Assembly: GCA_014204635.1 (NCBI GenBank)
Contig: JACHLS010000001.1
Coordinates: 248,001 to 312,000 of the forward strand
Origin: Sporosarcina luteola
GTDB lineage: Bacteria; Bacillota; Bacilli; Bacillales_A; Planococcaceae
Direction of reading: 5' to 3'
Length of the DNA stretch: 64,000 bases
Below are positions 43,023-51,569 of the stretch, one piece after another (positions within the stretch are counted from its first letter, which is position 1; every line of letters starts with the position of its first letter). The notes below the pieces were generated by a model, which had not been told where the DNA came from, made no database searches, and was given only the letters and a program-made list of their open reading frames with translations. The position numbers and the translations under genes are program-made.

Positions 43023-44309
43023 TTGACTGAGACGGACAACCAATTGTTGAATAGGATCTTGATGGAAGGCATTAAGGAAATGGTAATGGTGATCGGTGTC
43101 CGGGAAAATAATGAACTATATTATGAATACATAAACCGGGCTGCGATGGAGAGGACATGGCTGACGGAAGAAGCACTCGGAAAGCCGTTGCGGGAAGTGG
43201 AATCAGAAGAGAAGTTTGAGTTTTTCCGGTTAAATCATTTGCATGTAATCCATACGAAACGTGAGTTTCATTACGAAGATTCATATGAATTGGAGAATGG
43301 GGAGCTATATTATTCCTCTGTTCGTTTAGTGCCTATGCTGAGCGAGGAAGGGCGGGTGACTCATATTGTCATTCACGCACACGATATAACTGCAATGAAA
43401 AAAGCGGAGAGTGAGCTGGCGAAATCACAGGAGAAGCTTCACGAAACAGAGGACCAGTTCCGGATCATAGCGAATCATTCGCAAGATTTAATTGCCATTC
43501 TCGATATTTACGGCAAAGTTGAATATATTTCCCCTTCCTGCACTGATTCCCTCGGATTCAGTGAAGAGGAAATTGCGGCCAGGCCGTTCCCTTATTTTAT
43601 CCATCCCCAAGACCTGGGAGATCTTGTCGATGCTTTCACGAATTCGCTGCGCAACCAAAAGAACTTTAAAGTGAAGTTTCGGATACGCAACAAATGGAAT
43701 GAATGGATTTGGTTTGAGATTTATGGTTCCCCTGTGTTCAACGAACAGCATCGCATAAACCGGATCGTCGCGATTGCGCGAGATATTTCGGTGGATAAGC
43801 GGTCGGAGGACCAATTACGATATTTTGCTTATCATGATGTGCTGTCCGACTTGTTGAATCGGCGTGCGTTCTATGAACAGCTCGGCGATGCGCTGCAGCG
43901 GGAACGGCATCGGCAGGAGGGGCTGGCGCTCTTGCTGCTGGATATCGACCGGTTCAAGTGGATCAATGACGAGAACGGCCATGATATCGGAGATCAGGTC
44001 ATCGTGGAATTCAGCAAACGCTTGAAAGCCGCGGTTCGGCGTATGGATACGGTAGCCCGGTTCGGTGGGGACGAGTTTGCTGTGCTGCTGCCTGCCGTTG
44101 GTTCACGGGAGGATGCCTATGCAGTCGCCGAGTCCATCCGCGAGGCGATTGCGAAGCCGTGGGTTTTTAACGATCGTTGTCTTTTAGTTACAACGAGCAT
44201 TGGGCTGGCGGTATCGGACGATGAATTGACAGACGATGAATTGATCAAGCGGGCAGATTTGGCTTTATATGAAGCGAAAGAAGCCGGCCGGGATTGTTGC
44301 AGATGGTGA
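43023..44309 (+). CDS. PAS-PAS-GGDEF diguanylate cyclase
   Basis: 428 residues, soluble. Two PAS domains (about 10-130 and 150-265; the second begins FRIIANHSQDLIAILD and ends AIARDISVDKRSEDQ) and a GGDEF domain with RFGGDEFAVLLP. The inhibitory I-site RRMD lies five residues before GGDEF, so feedback by c-di-GMP is expected. TTG 43023 follows AAAGGGGTGATG. Together with the upstream GGDEF-EAL protein it forms a c-di-GMP operon. Confidence 0.9.
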   Translation: MTETDNQLLNRILMEGIKEMVMVIGVRENNELYYEYINRAAMERTWLTEEALGKPLREVESEEKFEFFRLNHLHVIHTKREFHYEDSYELENGELYYSSVRLVPMLSEEGRVTHIVIHAHDITAMKKAESELAKSQEKLHETEDQFRIIANHSQDLIAILDIYGKVEYISPSCTDSLGFSEEEIAARPFPYFIHPQDLGDLVDAFTNSLRNQKNFKVKFRIRNKWNEWIWFEIYGSPVFNEQHRINRIVAIARDISVDKRSEDQLRYFAYHDVLSDLLNRRAFYEQLGDALQRERHRQEGLALLLLDIDRFKWINDENGHDIGDQVIVEFSKRLKAAVRRMDTVARFGGDEFAVLLPAVGSREDAYAVAESIREAIAKPWVFNDRCLLVTTSIGLAVSDDELTDDELIKRADLALYEAKEAGRDCCRW

Positions 44310-44342
44310 GCCGAAACAGTTAGCTGAAATAAAATAGCAGAT

Positions 44343-44371
44343 GGCGATTGCTATTCCTATGAGCAATCGCC
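44343..44371. terminator. Terminator between GGDEF and MATE genes
   Basis: GGCGATTGCT / AGCAATCGCC stem between convergent genes; the T tracts are poor. Confidence 0.5.
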
Positions 44372-44373
44372 GT

Positions 44374-45714
44374 TTACCGTGCTTGTCTCCTGAAAACTAC
44401 GTTGCCAAGCTTGGCATATAGAAAAATAAGCAATACAGTAAGTCCCTCTACGACAGGAAACACCCACCAAATAGCTTGTCCCCCAAGGTACTGAGGTAAA
44501 AGCCAAAGGACAGGGATGAAAAGGACTATGCTTCGGATGAGCATAATGCCGGTTGCTAACCGAGTCCGCTCGATGGATTGGAAAAACTCCGCATACACCA
44601 TGTTGATTCCCAAGAATAAATAGCCGATCGCAAAATGGACAAAACCTGGTACAGCTATGTTTCGTATTTCAACTGTACTATCACCAAATAACGATATGAT
44701 TTGGGTAGGGAACAGCATAATGGCAATCGTGGTAAATGCACCGAACATAACAGAAGTGGTAATGCCGATTTTTAAAAGGGCAGTCAATCTGCTCGTCAGC
44801 CCGGCGCCATGGTGATAGCTGGCAAGGGGCTGCAATGCCATTCCGATCCCATAGAATACCATCAATAGCACGGCATGGATATAATTAACCATCGCATATG
44901 CTGTAACGCCATTTGCTCCCATGTAGTGTAAGAAAGACACATTATAGAAGATAATCATGACGGCCATAGAAGCTTCGACGACGAAACTAGGCAGGCCGAT
45001 GGTAACAATTTTTTTTACATCATGCCAGTTGAAAAAATTCGATACTAATTTGAGTTTGGAATGCTTCCAAAAGGAATGAAGGGACAGTACCGCCATTCCA
45101 AGAATAGTGGAGAGTGCGGTTGCTAAAGCCACGCCTGTTACACCGTAATCAAGCACAAAAATGAATACATAGTTTAACAAAATATTTACTACAGATGTAG
45201 TGGCCAATCCCATCATGGCAAGCTTTGGGTTCCCATCATTTCGGATGAAAATACTGAAGAGATTTTCCGTCGTATAAACTACACCAAATGCCAAAATGAC
45301 TCGCAAGTACTCTTGGACGTACGGATACGTCAGATCACTCGCGCCGAATAAGTAAGCGATGCCTTTTAAGTTAAATAGCAGCACGACCACCAATGATAAT
45401 ACAACGACAAGCATCATTAGGATGGAAAGTGTGAAAATCTGAACGGCCCGTTTCGTATTCCCCTCCCCGAGCGAAATGGAATAGAGAGTAGCCCCGCCCA
45501 TGCCAATCCAAAGTGAAATGGAAAGCAAGATTGAGAAAATGGGTACCGCTATATTGACGCCAGCTAAAGCTGTTGGCCCCACGCCATGGCTGACAAAAAT
45601 CCCATCAATCAAAATATTGATCGACATAAGCATCATTCCGACTAGGGAAGGAACTAGATAGGACAGGAATAAGGGTTTAAGCGGTCTGGTTTCAATAGGA
45701 TTCATCGTTGTCAT
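44374..45714 (-). CDS. MATE family efflux transporter
   Basis: 446 residues, 12 membrane segments in two bundles. N-terminal half: LVPSLVGMMLMSINILIDGIFVSHGVG...ALAGVNIAVPI, MepA/DinF-like. It is read together with the bltD-like gene (its start lies 23 nt inside that gene), under a MerR-type promoter. In Bacillus subtilis the blt locus couples spermine/spermidine acetyltransferase BltD with the MFS pump Blt; here the pump is MATE. Polyamine or toxic-cation export is therefore a good guess. ATG 45714; ATG 45705 is an alternative. Confidence 0.88.
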   Translation of the reverse strand: MTTMNPIETRPLKPLFLSYLVPSLVGMMLMSINILIDGIFVSHGVGPTALAGVNIAVPIFSILLSISLWIGMGGATLYSISLGEGNTKRAVQIFTLSILMMLVVVLSLVVVLLFNLKGIAYLFGASDLTYPYVQEYLRVILAFGVVYTTENLFSIFIRNDGNPKLAMMGLATTSVVNILLNYVFIFVLDYGVTGVALATALSTILGMAVLSLHSFWKHSKLKLVSNFFNWHDVKKIVTIGLPSFVVEASMAVMIIFYNVSFLHYMGANGVTAYAMVNYIHAVLLMVFYGIGMALQPLASYHHGAGLTSRLTALLKIGITTSVMFGAFTTIAIMLFPTQIISLFGDSTVEIRNIAVPGFVHFAIGYLFLGINMVYAEFFQSIERTRLATGIMLIRSIVLFIPVLWLLPQYLGGQAIWWVFPVVEGLTVLLIFLYAKLGNVVFRRQAR

Positions 45715-46168
45715 GGCTGCCCAACTCCTTCACCATTACCTTTTCGCCATTGTCATCAAGCTCCCCATTGAACACGAATCCGAATTTTTCATATAACTGA
45801 ATTGCGACCTCATTCGTTTCATACACACTTAAAAACAATTGGCTGCAGTTGTATCGATTGATTACATGCTGGAGCAGTAGAATCATAAAATGTTTTCCGA
45901 GACCTTGATGTTGGTACCGGGCATCAATTAAATAGCGATCCAGCCATACACGCTGCCGTTCTTCTCCATGTGGGAAAGCCCCATACATAGCGAAACCAAC
46001 AGCTCTATCATCCATGTACAGGCCGACCGGGATAAACCTGCGGTCATGTTCGGCTTCCTGCAAGCATTGTTGCGTACTCTCAATAAAGCCTTCCTGGTCG
46101 TCTGCAATGCGCAGTGTTAATATGTCCTCTTGATTGCAAATTGTGATGTCACGTATTTCCGTGAACAT
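45692..46168 (-). CDS. bltD: Spermine/spermidine N-acetyltransferase, BltD-like (GNAT)
   Basis: 158-residue GNAT protein. Very close in pattern to Bacillus BltD: FIESTQQCLQEAEHDRRFIPVGLYMDD, VGFAMYGAFP, RVWLDRYLIDARYQHQGLGKHF (acetyl-CoA loop QHQGLG) and the ending FVFNGELDDNGEKVMVKEL. BltD acetylates spermidine and spermine. ATG 46168 follows GAGAAAGG; the frame remains open to 46249 but that part lies upstream of the predicted transcription start, so it is not used. Overlaps the MATE gene, showing translational coupling. Confidence 0.9.
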   Translation of the reverse strand: MFTEIRDITICNQEDILTLRIADDQEGFIESTQQCLQEAEHDRRFIPVGLYMDDRAVGFAMYGAFPHGEERQRVWLDRYLIDARYQHQGLGKHFMILLLQHVINRYNCSQLFLSVYETNEVAIQLYEKFGFVFNGELDDNGEKVMVKELGSHDNDESY

Positions 46169-46205
46169 AATGTCAAAACCTTTCTCTTTCATTAGGGATA
46201 CGTAC

Positions 46206-46236
46206 AATGTAGGGTGTATAGTAACTATATAGTCAA
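46206..46236 (-). promoter_or_regulatory. MerR-type promoter of bltD-MATE operon (19-nt spacer)
   Basis: Minus strand: TTGACT (46236-46231), 19 nt, TACATT (46211-46206). The spacer contains the perfect palindrome TATAGT-A-ACTATA. A 19-nt spacer with an operator inside is the hallmark of promoters activated by MerR-type regulators such as BmrR and BltR, which twist the DNA to align the two boxes. Confidence 0.8.
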
Positions 46237-46251
46237 GAGGGGAATACAAAA

Positions 46252-47079
46252 TTGGTGAATCGAAAAGAGAAATTGTTTACAACAGGTGAGTTCGCCGCGC
46301 TATGTAAGGTGAATAAGCAAACGTTGATTTATTATGACCAAATCGGTTTATTGTCTCCCATACTGAAAGATGAAAAGGGCTATCGGTATTATTCAATTGC
46401 CCAATATGAGTTTTTCAGCGTCATCGAATTGTTAAAAGCGGTCGGGATGTCTTTAAAGGAAATTCAGGATTATATGAAAAAAAAATCACCTGAAAATTTT
46501 TCAGAGCTTATGCGAATGCAAAAAGAAGTGGTGGCAAAGAAACGTCAAGAACTGGAACGGATTGAAAGTATGATTCATGTGAGAACGAAGTTAATTGATG
46601 AAGCACTGCATCTCGATTTTAATGAAATAGCGTTCGCATACTTTCCGGAAAGCACATTGTATTTAAGCACCAATATAGAAAATTCCACAGAGGAACAGTT
46701 TATAAAGGCTGTCTCGGATTTTATTGATGAATTGAACCGTGCACAGTTGGATACGGGCTATCCTATCGGCGGCATGACGAAAAAGGAACATGTCTTAGCT
46801 GGCGATTACTCCAATTATAGCCACTTGTATATGGAACAGCCGAATCCTCGGGAAGGCCACCCGTATTTCAATGCGATTGAAGGCCATTTTATCATCGGCT
46901 ATCATGTGGGAGCAGTTGACTCCATTTCATCCACTTATGAACGATTACTAAGTTTCATGCATACAAATGGTTACCAGCTTGGGAAGTATGTGTACGAGGA
47001 ATATATTTATGATGCTGTACTGAAAAACCGGGAGGAAGAGTACGTAACAAAGATCATGATGGAAGTCATAAAAAAATAA
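46252..47079 (+). CDS. bltR: MerR family regulator, BltR-like
   Basis: 275 residues. N-terminal MerR winged helix: KLFTTGEFAALCKVNKQTLIYYDQIGLLSP, GYRYYSIAQYEFFSVIELLK; a long linking helix with KKRQELERIESMIHVRTKL; then a C-terminal GyrI-like effector-binding domain (GYPIGGMTKKEHVL, YEEYIYDA). Sequence pattern and gene order, divergent from bltD, match BltR of Bacillus subtilis. TTG 46252 follows AGAGGGG by 9 nt (GTG 46255 also possible). It should activate the divergent operon when bound to a drug or polyamine-like ligand. Confidence 0.9.
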   Translation: MVNRKEKLFTTGEFAALCKVNKQTLIYYDQIGLLSPILKDEKGYRYYSIAQYEFFSVIELLKAVGMSLKEIQDYMKKKSPENFSELMRMQKEVVAKKRQELERIESMIHVRTKLIDEALHLDFNEIAFAYFPESTLYLSTNIENSTEEQFIKAVSDFIDELNRAQLDTGYPIGGMTKKEHVLAGDYSNYSHLYMEQPNPREGHPYFNAIEGHFIIGYHVGAVDSISSTYERLLSFMHTNGYQLGKYVYEEYIYDAVLKNREEEYVTKIMMEVIKK

Positions 47080-47081
47080 AA

Positions 47082-47113
47082 GGGACAGATCGGGTAAACC
47101 CGAATCTGTTCCT
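47082..47113. terminator. Terminator between bltR and GNAT genes
   Basis: GGGACAGATCGGGT / ACCCGAATCTGTTCC hairpin between convergent genes. Confidence 0.75.
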
Positions 47114-47129
47114 TCTTTCGTTCTGTTCG

Positions 47130-47636
47130 TTACACCTTGTATACAACTGAATATAACGTTTCTTTGTAATGAGTGAACTCATCCTCCGTTATAGGACGAG
47201 GATAGCTCATAATGTAGAGAGGCAAGTCTGTTTGTCCTTCTTGTAATGCAGGCTGCATGTAATCGAAAGGATTTAGGTGAAAGCCTAACCGTTCATAAAA
47301 GCCTATTCTTCGTTGTGCCAGTTCCGAATCGGGTAGCTCCACCTCTAAGATAACAGGTTTTGTTGACTCTTCCATGTAGTGAGACATGAGATTTCCTCCT
47401 GTACCGCTTCCACGCATAACAGGATCGACTGCAATATGTTCTACAAAGCGGAATGTGGTGAATTCCCACGATGCTAAAAATGCAGTGATTCGGTTGTTGT
47501 CATCTGTTCTCGTCAAGAGACGGTAATGTGGATCTTCTAGCAACGCTTTCTGTCCCGCATATGTCCTTCGTTCGCTATTGGGAAATGATGCTTCCATCAG
47601 GGCGTATAGTTGGTCAAACTCTCTGTCATCAATCAT
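47130..47636 (-). CDS. GNAT family N-acetyltransferase
   Basis: 168 residues of the GNAT fold: SFPNSERRTYAGQKALL at the N-terminus, FVEHIAVDPVMRGSGTGGNLM with the acetyl-CoA pyrophosphate loop RGSGTG, and QRRIGFYERLGFHLN. Substrate unknown. ATG 47636 follows AAGGAGTG; a GTG nine bases upstream overlaps that site. Confidence 0.85.
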   Translation of the reverse strand: MIDDREFDQLYALMEASFPNSERRTYAGQKALLEDPHYRLLTRTDDNNRITAFLASWEFTTFRFVEHIAVDPVMRGSGTGGNLMSHYMEESTKPVILEVELPDSELAQRRIGFYERLGFHLNPFDYMQPALQEGQTDLPLYIMSYPRPITEDEFTHYKETLYSVVYKV

Positions 47637-47831
47637 TCCATTCACTCCTTGTCACAGCAATTGTCTCACGAGTAAGCTATGTCCTGCTACAGATTACAAC
47701 AAAAATCGATCGGTTTCCGCATTTTCGTTTTCCGGTTTCCTCAAAGTGTACAGATTGGACTCCCATATCCCCCGGATGCAACATCAGGCATTCTCCCGTA
47801 TAATCGGGGTATGCAGAAAGGGGATTTTTTT

Positions 47832-49997
47832 ATGTCCAAATCAGTTGTATTAGCCGAAAAGCCTTCCGTGGCGCGTGATATCGCCAGGGTACTCGGCTGC
47901 AATAAAAAAGGAAACGGCTTTTTAGAAGGCCAACAATATATTGTCACGTGGGCGCTTGGCCATCTCGTGACGCATGCCGATCCAGAAGGGTATGGCAATG
48001 AATATAAGGAATGGAAGCTCGAACACCTTCCCATCATTCCTGAACCATTTAAATTAACGCCGATCCGTCAAACTTCAAAACAATTCAACGCGGTGAAGGC
48101 AGTATTAAAACGAAATGATGTAAAAGAAGTCATCATCGCGACAGATGCCGGCCGAGAGGGGGAGCTGGTGGCACGCTGGATACTGGAAATGGCGAAAAAT
48201 CGCAAGCCTGTGAAACGACTTTGGATTTCTTCCGTCACGGACAAAGCGATTAAAGATGGTTTCCGGAACTTGAAGGATGGGAAACAATACGAAAACTTGT
48301 ATGAGGCAGCAGTTGCCCGCGCGGAAGCCGACTGGGTTGTGGGAATCAATGCAACGCGTGCGCTTACGGTAAAATATAACGCCCAGTTATCCACGGGCCG
48401 AGTGCAGACGCCGACTCTTGCAATGATTGCGGAACGGGAAAAACAAATCCGCGACTTCAAGCCGAAGTCCTATTACGGCATGCAAGCGTTAACGGAGTCG
48501 ACGCGTTTCACCTGGCATGACAAAGCGGGGCAGACACAATCCTTTCAAAAGGAATCCGTAGAAAAAGTGCTCGCACAGCTAGACAGCATCCATTCCGGAA
48601 AAGTGATGGATGTGAAGACAACGCCGAAGCAGCAGCCGGCTCCATCCTTGTTCGACCTGACGGAATTGCAGAAAGAGGCACATCGCCGTTGGTCTTGGTC
48701 CGCAAAAGAGACGTTGTCAACGCTCCAAAACCTTTATGAACGCCACAAAGCAGTGACATACCCACGGACGGATTCCAAGCATTTGACGTCAGACATGGCG
48801 AGCACGCTGAAAGAGCGGATTAAGGCAGTCGATATCGGGACATACCGGAAATCGGTGAATGCCTTGCTGCGCAGCGGCCAAGTAAAACCGCAAAAGGGAG
48901 TGATTGACGACAAACGGGTATCCGATCACCATGCCATCATCCCGACAGAAGAAACACCGGTTTACCAAGACTTGTCCGATAAGGAACAGCGTTTATATGA
49001 CTTGATTGTAAAACGGTTTTTGGCCGTGTTCTTTGGACCATTCCGCTACGATCAAATGACAGTAGAAGTAGAAATCGGCGGTGAAATGTTTAAGGCAAAA
49101 GGCCGGACAGTGACCGACGAAGGATGGAAGGCTGTTTATTCCACCGATGAAGACGAAGAGGATACAGACCGGCTTCCAGCGTACAAAAAAGGTGATGAAA
49201 TTAAGGTTAGAGCGGTCGTTATGACAGACGGGCAGACGAAACCGCCAGCGCGTTTCAACGAAGGGACGTTGCTTGCGGCAATGGAGAATCCAACGCAATT
49301 CATGGCAGGGGAATCAAAGGACTTGATTAAAACGCTTGGTGAAACAGGCGGCCTTGGAACAGTTGCAACACGGGCCGATATCATTGAAAAGCTATTCAGT
49401 TCGTTCGTCATCGAGAAAAAAGGGAACGATATTTATACGACATCCAAAGGAAGACAGCTGCTTGAGCTCGTTCCGGATGACTTGAAATCACCTGTGTTAA
49501 CTGCTGAATGGGAGCAAAGCCTGACGAAAATAGCTGCCGGGAAGATGAAGAAAGACGTGTTCATGAAGACCATGATTGATTTCTCGAAGAAGACCGTCAA
49601 GGAAATCAAAACGGATGAAAAGAAATTCCGGCATGATAATGTAACAGGGAAAATGTGTCCGGACTGCAGCAAACCGCTATTGGAAGTGAACGGGAAACGG
49701 GGCAAGATGCTCGTCTGTCAAGACCGGGAATGCGGACATCGTCGGAATGTCTCGACATTGACCAATGCTAGATGCCCGAATTGTAAAAAGAAGTTGGAGC
49801 TTCGCGGAGAGGGCGATGGCCGGATCTTTGTCTGCAAATGCGGGCACCGGGAGAAACTATCGGCTTTTGAAAAACGACGCAACCAGTCGGGCGGCAAGAA
49901 AGCCGATAAGCGGGACGTTCAAAAATATTTGAAAAAGCAGGAAGAACCGGCAAATACAGCGATGGCAGATGCGCTAAAGAAACTATTTGAAAAGTGA
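47832..49997 (+). CDS. topB: DNA topoisomerase III
   Basis: 721 residues, type IA topoisomerase. Toprim domain: KSVVLAEKPSVARDIARVLG and IIATDAGREGELVARWI with the acidic triad; the catalytic Tyr is in TYPRTDSKHLTSDM; DHHAIIPTEE and LPAYKKGDEIKV further on. The C-terminal tail has two Cys4 zinc-ribbon repeats (CPDCSKPLLEVNGK...CGH; CPNCKKKLELR...CKCGH). It relaxes and decatenates DNA by passing single strands. ATG 47832 follows GAAAGGGG; the long open frame before it (to 47679) overlaps the promoter with TATAAT near 47803 and is not coding. Confidence 0.95.
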   Translation: MSKSVVLAEKPSVARDIARVLGCNKKGNGFLEGQQYIVTWALGHLVTHADPEGYGNEYKEWKLEHLPIIPEPFKLTPIRQTSKQFNAVKAVLKRNDVKEVIIATDAGREGELVARWILEMAKNRKPVKRLWISSVTDKAIKDGFRNLKDGKQYENLYEAAVARAEADWVVGINATRALTVKYNAQLSTGRVQTPTLAMIAEREKQIRDFKPKSYYGMQALTESTRFTWHDKAGQTQSFQKESVEKVLAQLDSIHSGKVMDVKTTPKQQPAPSLFDLTELQKEAHRRWSWSAKETLSTLQNLYERHKAVTYPRTDSKHLTSDMASTLKERIKAVDIGTYRKSVNALLRSGQVKPQKGVIDDKRVSDHHAIIPTEETPVYQDLSDKEQRLYDLIVKRFLAVFFGPFRYDQMTVEVEIGGEMFKAKGRTVTDEGWKAVYSTDEDEEDTDRLPAYKKGDEIKVRAVVMTDGQTKPPARFNEGTLLAAMENPTQFMAGESKDLIKTLGETGGLGTVATRADIIEKLFSSFVIEKKGNDIYTTSKGRQLLELVPDDLKSPVLTAEWEQSLTKIAAGKMKKDVFMKTMIDFSKKTVKEIKTDEKKFRHDNVTGKMCPDCSKPLLEVNGKRGKMLVCQDRECGHRRNVSTLTNARCPNCKKKLELRGEGDGRIFVCKCGHREKLSAFEKRRNQSGGKKADKRDVQKYLKKQEEPANTAMADALKKLFEK

Positions 49998-50141
49998 ATT
50001 TTAGCTCTTTTGTCTGATAGTTCGCTAAGCAAATTATGGATATAATTTCTTTATTACGAAGTGGGAGGGAGTTTACCTCCTCGGTTCAAGTGATCGGTCA
50101 GAAATAGCGGTCTTGAAACATATGAGTAGGAGGTGAAGAAC

Positions 50142-50732
50142 ATGAACGCCATAATGACTTTTGCGTCCGCGGCGGATCAGATGCAGCGGTATGACGCGAC
50201 ACGCAGACGTAGTGCGGAACAGGCCTATGACAGGCAAGCAGCTTACAATGGACGGCACCAGAGGGCGCTCGCTGATTTGGAAGCGCTGCTGCTTGGAAAA
50301 AAAGAGACGGAAGCCCGTCAGGAAGCACAGCAGTTTCTTAAATTGGATGCGGGGCAGATGAAACAAATCGTTCCGCCACTCGGCAAGACATTGGAGGAAA
50401 CAATCGATCTATGGCGTGAGGTTCGACGGGAAGCCAACTCGGTCCCTGAACAGACAACGGCGGATCAACAGCTCGCGGCCACAGCATCCGCAAAAATTCG
50501 GGAAACCGAAGCCCGTCTGGCTCTGCAAAAAAAAGCCGAAACTGAATGGACGGAAGTGACCCAGCAAGAACGCGACGCGGCAATCATGACTTCGCCTTCT
50601 GCCATGCAGGGTTCGTTTAAAGTCTCGGTGGAAAGGCAGTTTGCCAAAGCCATTTCCGCATACTCGATTCAAGTCGAGGCGAAATCGAGAGGCTACGGGC
50701 TGGAAGGACCGCAGTATTACGTAAGTGCATAA
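50142..50732 (+). CDS. Hypothetical helical protein beside topB
   Basis: 196 residues, rich in Ala, Gln, Glu and Arg and predicted almost entirely helical: NAIMTFASAADQMQRYDATR, RALADLEALLLGKKETEARQEA, KIRETEARLALQKKAETEW. The C-terminus is different, with SRGYGLEGPQYYVSA. No signal peptide or membrane segment and no recognised domain. ATG 50142 follows GTAGGAGGT by 6 nt. It lies 145 nt after topB with no clear terminator between, so it may share the transcript, and just before tandem array 3. Confidence 0.65.
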   Translation: MNAIMTFASAADQMQRYDATRRRSAEQAYDRQAAYNGRHQRALADLEALLLGKKETEARQEAQQFLKLDAGQMKQIVPPLGKTLEETIDLWREVRREANSVPEQTTADQQLAATASAKIRETEARLALQKKAETEWTEVTQQERDAAIMTSPSAMQGSFKVSVERQFAKAISAYSIQVEAKSRGYGLEGPQYYVSA

Positions 50733-50737
50733 AGTAG

Positions 50738-50769
50738 AAAGGCTGTCCTCCTAGCAGGACGGCCTTTTT
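50738..50769 (+). terminator. Terminator after hypothetical gene
   Basis: AAAGGCTGTCCT / AGGACGGCCTTTTT hairpin. Confidence 0.85.
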
Positions 50770-50859
50770 CCATACATCGTTACGGCAAGCAAGGTGAGAT
50801 GAGGAGGAGATAAAACAGTAGCCTGTGAAAAGTGGCCGTATTTGAGTGATTATGGAATT

Positions 50860-51413
50860 AATATACGATCGGTTGCCGCCGACATACGAGCGGTTCGGTA
50901 GAAAATATGATCGGTTCAAGCTGACATACGAGCGGTTCCGAGAAAGATATGATCGGTTCGAGTCGACATACGATCGGTTCCGAGAGAGATATGATCGGTT
51001 GGAGCTGACATATGAGCGGTTCCGAGAAAAATATGATTGGTTGGAGTCGACATACGATCGGTTCGAGAGAGATATGATTGGTTGGAGCTGACATATGAGC
51101 GGTTCGGAGAAAGATATGATCGGTTGGCGCCGACATACGAGCGGTTCGGAGAAAGATATGATCGGTTGGCGCCGACATATGAGCGGTTCCGAGAAAATAT
51201 GATCGGTTCAAGCTGGCATACGAGCGGTTCCGAGAAAGATATGATCGGTTGGCGCCGACATATGAGCGGTTCGGAGAAAGATACGATCGGTTGGCGCCGA
51301 CATATGAGCGGTTCGGAGAAAGATATGATCGGTTCAAGCCGACATACGAGCGGTTCGGAGAAAAATATGATCGGTTGGAGCTGACATATGAGCGGTCTCG
51401 TAACAGTTACAAT
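50860..51413 (+). repeat. Tandem array 3: 26 half-units of 21 nt, alternating A/B
   Basis: The core CGGTT (TGGTT in two units) starts at 50870 and recurs every 21 nt to 51393, 26 times; two steps are 20 nt because of single-base losses (51059-51079, 51184-51204). Type A reads about TATGAGCGGTTCSGAGAAAGA, type B TATGATCGGTT-(6-7 nt)-GACA; they alternate strictly, giving 13 dimers of 42 nt. All 13 B units can pair TYGG with YYGR across six bases, counting G-U. It begins 90 nt after a terminator and ends about 155 nt before ybaK. The ORFs on both strands come from the 21-nt (divisible by 3) period. Confidence 0.95.
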
Positions 51414-51569
51414 CGACGCGAGTCGCTCCGCAATAGATTCAAAGAGTGAAGAATACGAATGCAGCATCCAGGAAACAAGCGGGAAAATCGGTAGTAACAG
51501 GTTGCTCTCGGGAAGGAACCCTTCACTTATTATGTGAGCTTGAACAAACAGCAGAAAGGATGGTGCCAA

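Noticed and set aside
46169..46249. N-terminal extension of the BltD-like protein
   Set aside because: It would start upstream of the predicted transcription start of the MerR-type promoter; BltD homology begins at ATG 46168.
47679..47831. N-terminal extension of topoisomerase III by 51 residues
   Set aside because: The extension covers the likely promoter (TATAAT near 47803) and is unlike the family; ATG 47832 has GAAAGGGG.
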